Source: Acetatifactor muris (GTDB lineage: Bacteria; Bacillota; Clostridia; Lachnospirales; Lachnospiraceae). From it: 64,000 nucleotides of DNA. Made by a program: the position numbers and the translations under genes. Location: NCBI GenBank assembly GCA_023663635.1, contig JAMPHD010000003.1, positions 62,001-126,000 of the forward strand, written 5' to 3'. Of the stretch, positions 45,758 through 54,272 are shown one piece after another (position 1 is the first letter of the stretch; each line of letters opens with the position of its first letter). A model generated the notes under the pieces. The model did not search any database. It had not been told where the DNA came from and was given only the letters and a program-made list of their open reading frames with translations.

Positions 45758-45878
45758 CACATGCTCCCCGGGAAGCTTTAGTTATTGGTATGAACGACCT
45801 GCATGTACTTATTCCACTCGGATCCCCATTCCGTCGCGGGCAACGGCGCCGGCGCGCTCTGCACATCCGTTTTTGCTC

Positions 45879-45916
45879 AAAGCGGCCCGTGTCCTTGCCA
45901 TCGGACGGGCCGCTTT
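45879..45916. terminator. Strong hairpin between cotJC and the symporter gene
   Basis: AAAGCGGCCCGT (45879-45890) and ACGGGCCGCTTT (45905-45916) form a perfect 12-bp stem. The U-tract is weak: TTT inside the stem end on the minus strand, ACTTTTCC after it on the plus strand. It probably ends the cotJ transcript 43 bases after cotJC. Confidence 0.6.
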
Positions 45917-45958
45917 ACTTTTCCATTGTTTCCAATCTCTTAGAACCGCCGTATCGCC

Positions 45959-46573
45959 CTATTGGGCGGCGGTGTCGCAAGTGTCAAAACCGGGATTGAA
46001 CGCATAGAAATTCTTCGCGTTCAGCTTATCCTGCGTGATGCGAAGCGCCTCGCCAAACCGCTGGAAGTGAACGATCTCGCGCTCCCGCAGGAACCTGATG
46101 GGCTCGCACACATCGGGATCCTTCACCAGGCGGAGGATATTGTCATAGGTGCTGCGGGCCTTCTGCTCGGCAGCCATATCCTCCATCAGATCCGTGATGA
46201 TATCGCCCTTCACCTGGAACTCGCAGGCATTAAAGGGAATCCCGCCGGCGGCCTGGGGCCAGATGCCGATGGTGTGATCCACATAATACTTGTCGAATCC
46301 GCTCTTCTCGATCTCCTCCATGGAGAGATTGCGGGTGAGCTGATGCACGATGGCCCCGATCATCTCCAGATGCGCCAACTCCTCGGTGCCGATATCCGTC
46401 AGCAACCCCGCCACCTCCTTGTAGGGCATGGAGTAACGCTGGGACAGATAGCGCATACTGGCGGCCAACTCTCCGTCAGGTCCGCCGAACTGGGAGATGA
46501 TCACCTGCGCCAGATTCGCGTTGGGTTCCTTGATATTCACGGGGAACTGTAATCTCTTCTCATAACTCCACAT
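45959..46573 (-). CDS. cotJC: Spore coat protein CotJC (manganese-catalase family)
   Basis: Inner spore coat protein with a four-helix di-metal fold. The protein begins MWSYEKRLQFPV; metal-ligand motifs include Glu in GPDGELAASMRYL, the ExxH pair in GTEELAHLEMIGAI, Glu in AEQKARSTYDNI and FLREREIVHFQRFGEAL. The ATG at 46573 overlaps the cotJB stop by one base (TAATG). 204 residues. The cotJABC operon is made in the mother cell during sporulation. Confidence 0.95.
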   Translation of the reverse strand: MWSYEKRLQFPVNIKEPNANLAQVIISQFGGPDGELAASMRYLSQRYSMPYKEVAGLLTDIGTEELAHLEMIGAIVHQLTRNLSMEEIEKSGFDKYYVDHTIGIWPQAAGGIPFNACEFQVKGDIITDLMEDMAAEQKARSTYDNILRLVKDPDVCEPIRFLREREIVHFQRFGEALRITQDKLNAKNFYAFNPGFDTCDTAAQ

Positions 46574-46827
46574 TATCCACACACTCCTTCCCAGGGCAGA
46601 GGCGCAGCGCCCCATCTCCACTCCTGATTGCTGTCAGACAGACTCAGTTTCAGGGGGTAATAGTTTCTGGAGAATTCCTTCTCCATCTGTGTCTTAATGC
46701 GGTTGTAGTGATTGAAATATTCCATGGCATTGCGATCCTGCGGATGGGTATCCAGATAGAGCGCCAACTCCACCAACGTGAAATCCAAAATGCCGATATC
46801 CCGGAGCATCTGATCTTTGTTGTTCAT
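46573..46827 (-). CDS. cotJB: Spore coat protein CotJB
   Basis: 84-residue spore coat component, with DFTLVELALYLDTHPQDRNA and YFNHYNRI, both typical of the CotJB family. The ATG at 46827 is chosen because GGAG lies nine bases before it; an ATG at 46836 abuts that site. It overlaps cotJA upstream by four bases and cotJC downstream by one. Confidence 0.92.
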   Translation of the reverse strand: MNNKDQMLRDIGILDFTLVELALYLDTHPQDRNAMEYFNHYNRIKTQMEKEFSRNYYPLKLSLSDSNQEWRWGAAPLPWEGVCG

Positions 46828-46994
46828 GACACGCATCTCCTTCCCGTGAAAGGTTTGTTCAACTCGGGGAAGATCGTGCCTATGCAGTATGCTTTTTCCA
46901 GATCTTCATACATATTGTCGAAGCGCTGCCAAGGCACATAGGCCATGGCCACGGGAAACTGCTCACAGTGCTCGTCAATCTTAAAGTCCTGCAT
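46824..46994 (-). CDS. cotJA: Spore coat associated protein CotJA
   Basis: 56-residue protein containing the CotJA pattern PVAMAYVPWQRFDNMYED and GTIFPELNKPF. The ATG at 46994 has GAGAGG seven bases upstream. First gene of cotJABC, overlapping cotJB by ATGA. Confidence 0.9.
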   Translation of the reverse strand: MQDFKIDEHCEQFPVAMAYVPWQRFDNMYEDLEKAYCIGTIFPELNKPFTGRRCVS

Positions 46995-47032
46995 GATATT
47001 TCCTCTCATACTTCTGAAATTCGGTTAATATC

Positions 47033-47040
47033 ATAGTATG
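47033..47040 (-). promoter_or_regulatory. Possible sporulation-sigma -10 element of cotJABC
   Basis: CATACTAT on the minus strand agrees with the -10 of mother-cell sigma factors (SigE CATACA-T, SigK CATA---T). An AC pair 16 bases upstream would suit SigK, and no good SigE -35 was seen. It lies about 40 bases before cotJA. Confidence 0.35.
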
Positions 47041-47065
47041 AGAATCTGCCGGATTGGTGCGTGAT

Positions 47066-47929
47066 TTATCTGCTCTCTCCCATAAAGAACAGGGCGATCA
47101 GCCCGGGGCCGGTGTGCGTGCCGATCACGGGGCCCAGGGAATTTATCATAAAATTCTGCACGCCCAGGCGCTCTCTGATCTGATCCCGCACAAATTCCGC
47201 ATCCTCCAACGCGTCACCGTGGCTGATCATCACCATATCATTGCCCGCCGTATAGTTCACGGTCTTCTTCTCCATATAGTCCACCAACGTGGTCAGAGAT
47301 TTCTTTCTGCCCCTCACCTTGGCGATATTGATCAGATGTCCCTCGTCATCCACATGCAGCATGGGTTTGATGCCCGCCAACGTGCCGACCACCGCGGTCG
47401 TTTTGCTGACCCGTCCGCCACGGTAGAGATGAAACAGATCGTCCACCGTGAACACATGCACAAACTCCAATTTATGCTCCTCCAACCAGTCGGTCACTTC
47501 GTCCATACTCTTGCCCTGCGCTCTGAGCTGCACCGCCTTATAGACGAACAATCCCTCGCCCATGGACGCGCAGAGGGAGTCCAACACCCTGATCTTACAG
47601 TCCGGATGTCTCTCCATCACTTCCTGCGCCGCCACCGCCGCGCTGTTATAACTGCCGCTGAGTCCGGAGGAAAAAGCGAGATACAGGATCTCCTTCTCGG
47701 TCTGCGCCAATTTTTCCAGAAAAGTGGACGCCTCCTCGGGATTCACCTGAGAAGTGGTGGGCATCTTGCCCTGTCTCATCATATCAAAAAAAGCCTTCGG
47801 CTCCAATTCCTTACCCTGACCATAAGTGACACCATCCAAAATATAACTGAGATTGATGCAGGCTATCTCATTCTGTTTCAGGTAATCCACCGGCAAATCC
47901 GCGGTGCTGTCCGTAACCAGTTTAAACAT
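47066..47929 (-). CDS. DegV family fatty acid-binding protein
   Basis: DegV proteins bind fatty acids and present them to the fatty acid kinase FakA. The 287 residues begin with the family start VTDSTADLPVDYL, then MPTTSQVNPEE and LAFSSGLSGSYNSA, which contact the ligand carboxylate, and FTVDDLFHLYRGGRVSK. The ATG at 47929 has AAGGAGGAA upstream and a promoter close by. fakA is not in the window. Confidence 0.93.
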   Translation of the reverse strand: MFKLVTDSTADLPVDYLKQNEIACINLSYILDGVTYGQGKELEPKAFFDMMRQGKMPTTSQVNPEEASTFLEKLAQTEKEILYLAFSSGLSGSYNSAAVAAQEVMERHPDCKIRVLDSLCASMGEGLFVYKAVQLRAQGKSMDEVTDWLEEHKLEFVHVFTVDDLFHLYRGGRVSKTTAVVGTLAGIKPMLHVDDEGHLINIAKVRGRKKSLTTLVDYMEKKTVNYTAGNDMVMISHGDALEDAEFVRDQIRERLGVQNFMINSLGPVIGTHTGPGLIALFFMGESR

Positions 47930-47962
47930 ATCATTCCTCCTTCGTTCTTAAGTTTTTTTATC

Positions 47963-47991
47963 AGTCTAACACAAATATCCGTTTTGTGCAA
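47963..47991 (-). promoter_or_regulatory. Promoter of the degV gene
   Basis: TTGCAC and TAGACT with a 17-base spacer on the minus strand; the -10 lies 33 bases before the ATG. Confidence 0.55.
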
Positions 47992-48015
47992 ATTCCGTCT
48001 GAATCCGATTGCCGC

Positions 48016-49479
48016 CTATCTGCCGCCTTTCCCCGACCCGGGAAGCCTCTTTCGGATCAGGCGTTCCCCCAACTTGCCCGCGTTCAGCGGAACCAAGGGA
48101 TAGGCGTAACTCCTGTGGGATACGGTGCGGTTGCACACGATGGACAATACGGCGATCAGGATAGCCGCCAGATATCCCCACAGCCCGAAGACCGCCGTCA
48201 GTATCAGATTCAGAATGCGCATAAACTTCAGCGCGTAGCCCAATTCATAATTGGCCTGCGTATAGTTCGCGATGGCCACAAACGCCATGTAGAGCATGAC
48301 TTCCGAGGAAAACCATCCGCTGTTGACCGAAAATTCCCCCAACACCAGCGCTGCCATGACGCTCAGTGGCGTGCTCAGCATATTGGGAGTGTTGACCGCC
48401 GCCAGTTTCAGGCCGTCTATCGCAAGCTCCAGGATCAAAAACTGCCATAACAGCGGGATGTTCGGAGGCTCCTGCAGCATGATGAACTCAAAGCCCTTGG
48501 GGATATATTGCGGGTGATCCATCAACAGCAGAAAAGTGGGCGTCATCACATAAGTCAAAATGGCGATCAGAAAGCGGGTGAGCCGCAGATAGGTGCCCGT
48601 GATGGGCGGAAAATAATAGTCATCCGCCTCGTCGATCACGTCGAAGATCGTGGTGGGAATGATCATGGCGGAGGGCGAGTTGTCCACCAGCACGATGATA
48701 TTGCCCTCCAGAATCTGCGCGGCGGCGGTATCCGGCCGCTCCGTGTACTTAAATTTGGGAAAAGGATTAAACCACTTCCTCCGATAGATGCACTCCGCCA
48801 GACTCTCCTGATTCATGGTGAGGGACTCCACGCGAATGTTGTTGATCCTGCCCCTGAGTTCCTGCAGAAAGTCCCGGTCCACCCTGTCATCCATATAACA
48901 GAGCACGATATCCGTGTGGGAACACTCCCCCGCGTTCAACATCTCCATCCGCAATTTCTCGCTGCGGATGCGCCGGCGGATCAATGCCGTGTTGAACACC
49001 ACCGTCTCCACAAATCCGTCCTTGGATCCCCGAAGGACCTTGTCCTTCTCGGGCTCCTCCACCCCTCTGGCGGGATAGGTTCTTGCATCTATGAGGATCG
49101 CCTTGAGATATCCGTCCACCAACAGCACAAACACCCCCGACAGCAGGGGCGTGAGGATCTTTTCCCACTGATCCTGCAGATCCACCTCCACATAGGAAAT
49201 GCATTGCTTGGACATCTCGTGGGCGTCCTTCGGAACCTTGTCCGGCGCAAGATCCATGAATTGCTGTAAAAGTTTCTGAATCAGATCGTCCTTGCAAAAT
49301 CCGTCCACAAAATACATACAGGCATCCCTGTCTCCGATCTTTATCACCCGGTACACCAGATCAAAATTACGCTCCACGCCCAAAATCCGGTTGAGATACC
49401 GCATATCCTCCTGCAGATTGCCCGTCATGCGGCCCGCTGTGCTGTTTTGAGAACCTCTGTTTTCCGTATGATTATCCAA
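48016..49479 (-). CDS. GerA/SpoVAF-family spore germination protein
   Basis: A 487-residue A-subunit-type protein: a soluble N-terminal half (residues 1-285, with MYFVDGFCKDDLIQ and RRRIRSEKLRMEML) and four to five membrane spans in the second half, including TPLSVMAALVLGEFSVNSGW and MAFVAIANYTQANYELGYA. GerA subunits form ligand-gated channels with B and C partners, but no gerB or gerC homologue is adjacent, so the SpoVAF branch, which acts without them, is the better fit. Expected in the inner spore membrane after forespore expression; a weak SigG-like element precedes it. Confidence 0.88.
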   Translation of the reverse strand: MDNHTENRGSQNSTAGRMTGNLQEDMRYLNRILGVERNFDLVYRVIKIGDRDACMYFVDGFCKDDLIQKLLQQFMDLAPDKVPKDAHEMSKQCISYVEVDLQDQWEKILTPLLSGVFVLLVDGYLKAILIDARTYPARGVEEPEKDKVLRGSKDGFVETVVFNTALIRRRIRSEKLRMEMLNAGECSHTDIVLCYMDDRVDRDFLQELRGRINNIRVESLTMNQESLAECIYRRKWFNPFPKFKYTERPDTAAAQILEGNIIVLVDNSPSAMIIPTTIFDVIDEADDYYFPPITGTYLRLTRFLIAILTYVMTPTFLLLMDHPQYIPKGFEFIMLQEPPNIPLLWQFLILELAIDGLKLAAVNTPNMLSTPLSVMAALVLGEFSVNSGWFSSEVMLYMAFVAIANYTQANYELGYALKFMRILNLILTAVFGLWGYLAAILIAVLSIVCNRTVSHRSYAYPLVPLNAGKLGERLIRKRLPGSGKGGR

Positions 49480-49537
49480 AATAAATACTCCCTTTCCGGC
49501 TTATTTTCATCCATAGTTTTGCCGAAAAGGGAATATA

Positions 49538-50074
49538 TCATTCCGATTCTTCAGATTTCCATGCTTTTGTGGTGCTGCCAAAGCCCCCGTTTCTGATGCC
49601 TTCCGCCTCATCGTCCACGGTGATGCCGTACTCCAGAAAGATTCCCTGCACGATGCCCATGCCCGCAGTGACATCCACGGTCTTGCCCTCATTGGAATCA
49701 TTGGTCAGCTTGACAAAGATATGCCCCTCATTGTCAGAGTAAAAGTAATCGCTGTCGATGATGCCCACCGTGTTGTTCATCTGCAGCCGGAATTTAAAAC
49801 CCAGTCCGCTGCGGGGATAGATCTTTAACACCCAATTCTCCTCCATCCGGACCCGTATGCCGGTGGGGATCTTTATGGTCGCCCCGGGCGGCAGTGAAAA
49901 GGCAAAGGGCGCATGGAAATCATATCCCGCGCTCCCTCTTGTGGCGCGCGCGGGCAAAAGGAGGGAGTCATAGATATCCCGTATATCCTGTGCCGTATAC
50001 TCCGGAAAATCCTCCTTCATGGCATTCGCGAAACACTCTTCACTGACTTTATAAAACTGCGCGATTCTCTGCAT
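49538..50074 (-). CDS. dut: dUTP diphosphatase
   Basis: Hydrolyses dUTP to dUMP, keeping uracil out of DNA and supplying thymidylate synthesis. Trimeric dUTPase motifs are present: RATRGSAGYDFHA (motif 1), YPRSGLGFKF (motif 2), NNTVGIIDSDYF (motif 3 with catalytic Asp) and RNGGFGSTTKAW (motif 5). An extra N-terminal segment of about 40 residues is not in the minimal enzyme. The ATG at 50074 has AGGAGAG upstream. It follows nrdD-nrdG, so dNTP synthesis and clean-up are co-expressed. Confidence 0.93.
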   Translation of the reverse strand: MQRIAQFYKVSEECFANAMKEDFPEYTAQDIRDIYDSLLLPARATRGSAGYDFHAPFAFSLPPGATIKIPTGIRVRMEENWVLKIYPRSGLGFKFRLQMNNTVGIIDSDYFYSDNEGHIFVKLTNDSNEGKTVDVTAGMGIVQGIFLEYGITVDDEAEGIRNGGFGSTTKAWKSEESE

Positions 50075-50108
50075 GGTGATCTCTCCTATATCACGTCGGG
50101 TCGTATTT

Positions 50109-50681
50109 TTACAGCACACAGGAAGTGACGGGGGCGCTCGCCACGGGGTTCATGGCCGGCGCGTCCTTGGGATCGGAATAATCCGGACAGTGCAGTATGG
50201 GGATCTGCGGATCCACCTTTTTCAAAGTCTTCTGCACATCGATCACCCTCTGATTCCTGCTCCCCTTCCACAGGAGCTTTACGTCTTTCTCCCCGGCCTT
50301 AAACTCACCGTCCACCACCACGTCCACATACTGCATCATGGGATAATAGAGGATATTCTCCCAGCTGTCGCCCGTGTAGAGCCAGATGGTCTTGTCGGGA
50401 TAGCGCTCCTTCACCTCGGCCATGAGACTCCTCACATCCAGGCGGTTGGCCGGATGAAGGGGATCTCCTCCCGAGAATGTGATACCCGATATATAGGACT
50501 TATCCAGTTGTTCAAAGATTTCATCCTTCGCCGCGTCATCAAAGAGCAATCCCCCGTCGGGATCCCAAGTGACGGGGTTTTGGCACTCTTTACAGCAGTG
50601 GTTACAGCCCGCGACCCAGAGCACGACTCGCAGACCGTCTCCGTTCAGCATATCATCCTTGGTTATATTGTGATATCTCAT
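50109..50681 (-). CDS. nrdG: Anaerobic ribonucleotide reductase activating protein NrdG
   Basis: Radical SAM enzyme that generates the glycyl radical on NrdD. The cluster-binding motif reads CNHCCKEC (C-x3-C-x2-C) near residue 26, preceded by DGLRVVLWVAG and followed by GLLFDD; the SAM-binding ITFSGGDPLHP is near 67. 190 residues. It starts 13 bases after nrdD and belongs to the same transcript. Confidence 0.95.
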   Translation of the reverse strand: MRYHNITKDDMLNGDGLRVVLWVAGCNHCCKECQNPVTWDPDGGLLFDDAAKDEIFEQLDKSYISGITFSGGDPLHPANRLDVRSLMAEVKERYPDKTIWLYTGDSWENILYYPMMQYVDVVVDGEFKAGEKDVKLLWKGSRNQRVIDVQKTLKKVDPQIPILHCPDYSDPKDAPAMNPVASAPVTSCVL

Positions 50682-50694
50682 GAAAAATATTTCC

Positions 50695-52884
50695 TCACAT
50701 ACTCTTTCTCTCGGCGATCTCAGCCATCTTAGCGTCGTTCAGGCGCGTGTCTCCGTGTACCCTTGAATAGGACAGATAGCCGTTCATCCTGTCGATCTTG
50801 GTCAGATTGCGGCTGCCGCATTTCGGGCAGACATCCATCTCCAACTCCTGATGCCCGCAATCGTCACAGTAGGCCAGGGACAGATTGACGCCCTCATAAA
50901 ATCCCATGTCCATGGCCCTGCGGATCAGGGTCTTAATGGCCTCCGTATTGTAGTCTATGGGATATTTCACATATTGGATCTTGCCGCCATTGGTCAGATC
51001 CCAGAAACGGTTCTCCAGATCCTGTTTCTCAATGGGCGTGATGTCCTCCGTCACATGGCAGTGGAAACTGTTGGAGACATACTCTCTGTCGGAAACGCCC
51101 TCCACAATGCCATATTTCTTGCGAAACTGCTTGATCTGCAGTCCGCAGAGGTTCTCGGCGGGCGTGCCGTAAATGGCGTAGAGATTGCCGTCCGCCTCCT
51201 TGTACTCGGCGATCCTCTTGTTGATATGCTCCATCACCTCAAGGGCAAAAGCGCCATCCTCCACCAGAGACTTGCCGTTGTAGAGCTCCTGCAGTTCGTT
51301 CAGCGCCGTGATGCCGAAACTGGCGGTGGCCGACTTGAGCAGAGGCTTGATCTTGTCCGTGAGTTTCAGATGTCCGCCCAGGAAACCGCCCTCACAGTAC
51401 GCAAGAGGGTTGGTGGAGGCCCGCATCTCACCCAGATAAGCATAAGTGCGGATGTGAAGCTGACGGATCAGATTCAGATAATAGTCCAATACCTCATAGA
51501 AATCTCTGCTCTCTTTTCTCGCCTTGGCCAGGATCATGGGCAGATGCAGGGACACCGCTCCGATGTTAAAGCGTCCCACAAACACCGGCAGATCCTTATC
51601 GTCCGCGGGATGCATGCCGCCGCGCTCATACCAGGGGGACAGAAAGGCCCGACACCCCATGGGGGACACGATCCTGCCATACTGCTTATACATACTCGCC
51701 ACATAGCCCTTGCCGGTGAGGCTGAGCCAGTCCGGATACATGGTCTTGGCGGAACATTCCACTCCCGCCTCAAACACATCCTCCAACGCTTTCCCGGGGC
51801 CGTGGAGATTCTCGTCATACAAAAATACGATCTTGGGGAACAGCACCGGTTTCTTGTGATCCGCCTTGCCCTGCCCCTTTCTGCGGACATTCAGCATGGT
51901 GATGGTGGCCAGCTTGGCGAAACGCCCGGTCCCCGTGCCCGCCGTCACGGTGATAAAGGGATAGTCGCCCCTGCTGGACGCCACGGTGTTGAACTTGTAC
52001 TCCCATCCCTGAAATCCCTGCTCAAACTCCTTCACCACATCGGCGTAGCTCTCCGCCTCCGCAGTGTCCTCATCAATGCCGAGTTTTCTGTATTTCTCTA
52101 TATTGCGCTTGTAGGATTTCTCCGCGTAGGGCTCCAGGATCAGATCCACACAGGGCACGGTGAAACCGCCGTACTGCTGACTCGCCGCGCTGAGCACGAT
52201 ATCTCCGATGACGTCGAAGGCCACATCCAAAGTCTTGGGCTCATTGTACCAGATATTTCCCATCTCAAAACCGCCGGTCAGCACATTCTGCACGTCAAAC
52301 AGACAGCAGTTCATGGTATCTCTTCTGGCGGACATGTCATGCACATAGATGTATCCGTCCCTGCACGCCTGAATCTCCTCCGTGGTCAGGAAAAACTTCT
52401 GGTACAGCTCCTTGTTGAGCTGATTGAAGATCAGGCTTCTCTTGGTGGACACCAACGCGGAGTCCGTGTTGGCATTCTCCTTGTCGCCGATATACATGAT
52501 GGACTGGCTCTTCTTGTACACATCGTCCAACATGCGCACGAAATCCTGCTTATAATTGCGATAATCCCGATAGCTCTTGGCCACCACGGGTTTTACCTGC
52601 TCCAACGCGCTCTCCACGATATTGTGCATGATGGGAATGGGCAACTCGTCCACATCCAGTTCATTGACCTTATCCACCACGGACTGACAGATCCTGCGCT
52701 CCTCCTCCTCCGTGAATCTGGTCAGCGCCCTGTAAGCGCTCTTTCCCACGGCATTGATGACCTTCTGCACATTAAAAGCCTCTTTGCTGCCGTCCTTCTT
52801 GATCACGCAGACCGTGCGCGCAGGCTTGTACTCCTCTCCAAAATTCACATCCGTTGCGGCTGACTGACCGAAATTACTGCTCAT
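50695..52884 (-). CDS. nrdD: Anaerobic ribonucleoside-triphosphate reductase NrdD
   Basis: Oxygen-sensitive class III reductase producing dNTPs. The N-terminal ATP-cone (CVIKKDGSKEAFNVQKVINA, about residues 26-110) is the allosteric activity site. The catalytic domain contains HDMSARRDTMNCCLFD and the C-terminal zinc site (CDDC and CPKC, about 675-692). The glycyl radical motif RMNGYLSY places the radical Gly near 702. 729 residues, normal length. It is preceded by a consensus promoter and two NrdR-like boxes, and is followed by nrdG and dut. Confidence 0.97.
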   Translation of the reverse strand: MSSNFGQSAATDVNFGEEYKPARTVCVIKKDGSKEAFNVQKVINAVGKSAYRALTRFTEEEERRICQSVVDKVNELDVDELPIPIMHNIVESALEQVKPVVAKSYRDYRNYKQDFVRMLDDVYKKSQSIMYIGDKENANTDSALVSTKRSLIFNQLNKELYQKFFLTTEEIQACRDGYIYVHDMSARRDTMNCCLFDVQNVLTGGFEMGNIWYNEPKTLDVAFDVIGDIVLSAASQQYGGFTVPCVDLILEPYAEKSYKRNIEKYRKLGIDEDTAEAESYADVVKEFEQGFQGWEYKFNTVASSRGDYPFITVTAGTGTGRFAKLATITMLNVRRKGQGKADHKKPVLFPKIVFLYDENLHGPGKALEDVFEAGVECSAKTMYPDWLSLTGKGYVASMYKQYGRIVSPMGCRAFLSPWYERGGMHPADDKDLPVFVGRFNIGAVSLHLPMILAKARKESRDFYEVLDYYLNLIRQLHIRTYAYLGEMRASTNPLAYCEGGFLGGHLKLTDKIKPLLKSATASFGITALNELQELYNGKSLVEDGAFALEVMEHINKRIAEYKEADGNLYAIYGTPAENLCGLQIKQFRKKYGIVEGVSDREYVSNSFHCHVTEDITPIEKQDLENRFWDLTNGGKIQYVKYPIDYNTEAIKTLIRRAMDMGFYEGVNLSLAYCDDCGHQELEMDVCPKCGSRNLTKIDRMNGYLSYSRVHGDTRLNDAKMAEIAERKSM

Positions 52885-52921
52885 ATCATCTTCCTTCCTT
52901 CGTTCAAAAAGCGATTTCGCA

Positions 52922-52937
52922 CTCCAAGATATTGTGT
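52922..52937 (-). promoter_or_regulatory. NrdR-like box 1 upstream of nrdD
   Basis: On the minus strand ACACAATATCTTGGAG matches the left half and core of the NrdR consensus (acaCwAtATaTwGtgt). It lies 30 bases from the second box, about three helical turns, as usual for paired NrdR sites. Confidence 0.7.
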
Positions 52938-52951
52938 TTTTGCGGCAATAT

Positions 52952-52967
52952 CAACAAGATATTGTGT
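52952..52967 (-). promoter_or_regulatory. NrdR-like box 2 upstream of nrdD
   Basis: ACACAATATCTTGTTG on the minus strand repeats the other box with only two changes at its end. Both lie just downstream of the -10 element at 52980, so NrdR bound with dATP/ATP could block transcription. Confidence 0.7.
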
Positions 52968-52979
52968 CGCTTATGTACC

Positions 52980-53008
52980 AGTATAAGAAAGAATCTCCCC
53001 ATTGTCAA
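52980..53008 (-). promoter_or_regulatory. Promoter of nrdD-nrdG-dut
   Basis: TTGACA and TATACT are separated by 17 bases on the minus strand. Transcription would start near 52973, directly before the NrdR-like boxes. Confidence 0.8.
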
Positions 53009-53033
53009 CGAAATCAAACCATAAAAAAGTAAC

Positions 53034-53064
53034 AAAAAAGGTGTCCTAATTTTAGACACCTTTT
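53034..53064. terminator. Intrinsic terminator after the aminotransferase gene
   Basis: AAAAGGTGTC and GACACCTTTT form a 10-bp stem, extended by CTAA/TTAG around a small loop, with A runs on the left and T runs on the right, so on the minus strand it ends in TTTTTT. It lies 18 bases after the aminotransferase stop. Confidence 0.88.
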
Positions 53065-53081
53065 CGAAAACTTTCACTTGA

Positions 53082-54272
53082 CTAGCCGAGAACCCCGGAA
53101 TCGGCCACCTGCTTTAGCGCCTCCCGGATCGTCTCCGCCGGCAGCACCAACGCAAAGCGCACATGGCCCTTGCCCTGTTCCCCGAAACTGCTTCCCGGCG
53201 TACAGAGCACACCCGACTTCTCCAACAGTTCCATGACAAAATGCACATCATCATCCCCGAACCGCTCCGGGATCCTGCTCCAGGCGAACATGGTGCCCTG
53301 ACTTCGCTCAAAGGGCCATCCCAGTTCCGTAAAGCCATCGCAGAGGACATTCCTGCGTCTCTCATACTCCGCGCACTGCGCTCTCACCTTATCGTCCGGC
53401 CCCGTCAGGGCGGCGATGGCGCCATACTGCACCGGCAGGAATGTGCCGTAATCGATCTGGGAGCGAAGTTTCTTGAAATTCTGCACCACTTTCTCATTTC
53501 CGGCCAGAAATCCCATTCTCGCTCCGGTATAGTTAAAGGATTTGGACAGGGAGTAGAATTCCACCGCCACCTCCTTTGCCCCCTCAAAGGACAGGATGGA
53601 TCTGCCGACCCTGCCGTCATAGATGATGTCCGAATAGGCATTGTCATGGAGGATCAGGATCTCATTCTCCCGCGCCCAGGGGATCAGCCTCTCATAGAAA
53701 GAGTCGGGAGCGGCCTTGCAGATGGGATTTAAGGGGTAGGACACGATCATCATCTTGGCCCTGCGGCCCTCATCGGCGCCTTTGCCGTATTTTGCGGCCA
53801 ATTCCTCCAAATCCGGCAGCCAGTCGTTTGCCAAGGACAGCGAATAGGTCTCAAGCCTCGCCCCCGCCAACGCGGGCCCGATGGCAAAGATGGGATATCC
53901 GGGATCCGGCACCAACACGATGTCTCCCTCATTTATCAGGCTCAGCCCAATGTGAGCGATCCCTTCCTGAGAGCCGTACACGCTCATGATCTCGGAGGAA
54001 ACAAGATCCACACCGTAGCGAGTCTTATATCTCTTAATGACTGACTCGGTCAGTTCAGGGAGATCCTTTAACGCATACTTATAATTTTCAGGTTTGGCGG
54101 CCGCCGCGCACACTGCGTCCATGATATGCCGCGCCGGCTGAAAATCCGGCGTGCCCACGGAGAAATTATATACTTTCCCGCCCTGCGCTTCCACCTCCTG
54201 TTTTTTCTCGTTCAACACCTGAAAGATTCCCTCTTCAAAACCTTCCATTCTCTTTGCCGGTACGATCTGCAT
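53082..54272 (-). CDS. Class I/II PLP-dependent aminotransferase
   Basis: A 396-residue fold-type I aminotransferase. The Schiff-base Lys is in YSLSKSFNYTGARMGFLAG near residue 240, with Asp/Tyr of LHDNAYSDIIYDG near 210 and the final Arg in GHVRFALVLP. The usual NPTG loop reads YPLNPICKAA. It resembles the aspartate/LL-diaminopimelate aminotransferase group, but a specific substrate cannot be assigned. Its ATG overlaps the WYL regulator stop (TAATG), so the two are co-translated, and a strong terminator follows. Confidence 0.87.
   Translation of the reverse strand: MQIVPAKRMEGFEEGIFQVLNEKKQEVEAQGGKVYNFSVGTPDFQPARHIMDAVCAAAAKPENYKYALKDLPELTESVIKRYKTRYGVDLVSSEIMSVYGSQEGIAHIGLSLINEGDIVLVPDPGYPIFAIGPALAGARLETYSLSLANDWLPDLEELAAKYGKGADEGRRAKMMIVSYPLNPICKAAPDSFYERLIPWARENEILILHDNAYSDIIYDGRVGRSILSFEGAKEVAVEFYSLSKSFNYTGARMGFLAGNEKVVQNFKKLRSQIDYGTFLPVQYGAIAALTGPDDKVRAQCAEYERRRNVLCDGFTELGWPFERSQGTMFAWSRIPERFGDDDVHFVMELLEKSGVLCTPGSSFGEQGKGHVRFALVLPAETIREALKQVADSGVLG

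Noticed and set aside
45758..45958. Glycine riboswitch upstream of the amino acid symporter
   Set aside because: The region holds a simple GC-rich hairpin and a protein-like fragment; no tandem aptamer pattern could be found.
50851..52863. Very long plus-strand open frame antisense to nrdD, with similar long frames opposite PBP2, GGDEF and mutS genes
   Set aside because: They mirror the codon usage of the real genes (few TTA, CTA, TCA codons), have His/Leu/Gln-rich nonsense composition, no domains and no ribosome binding sites.
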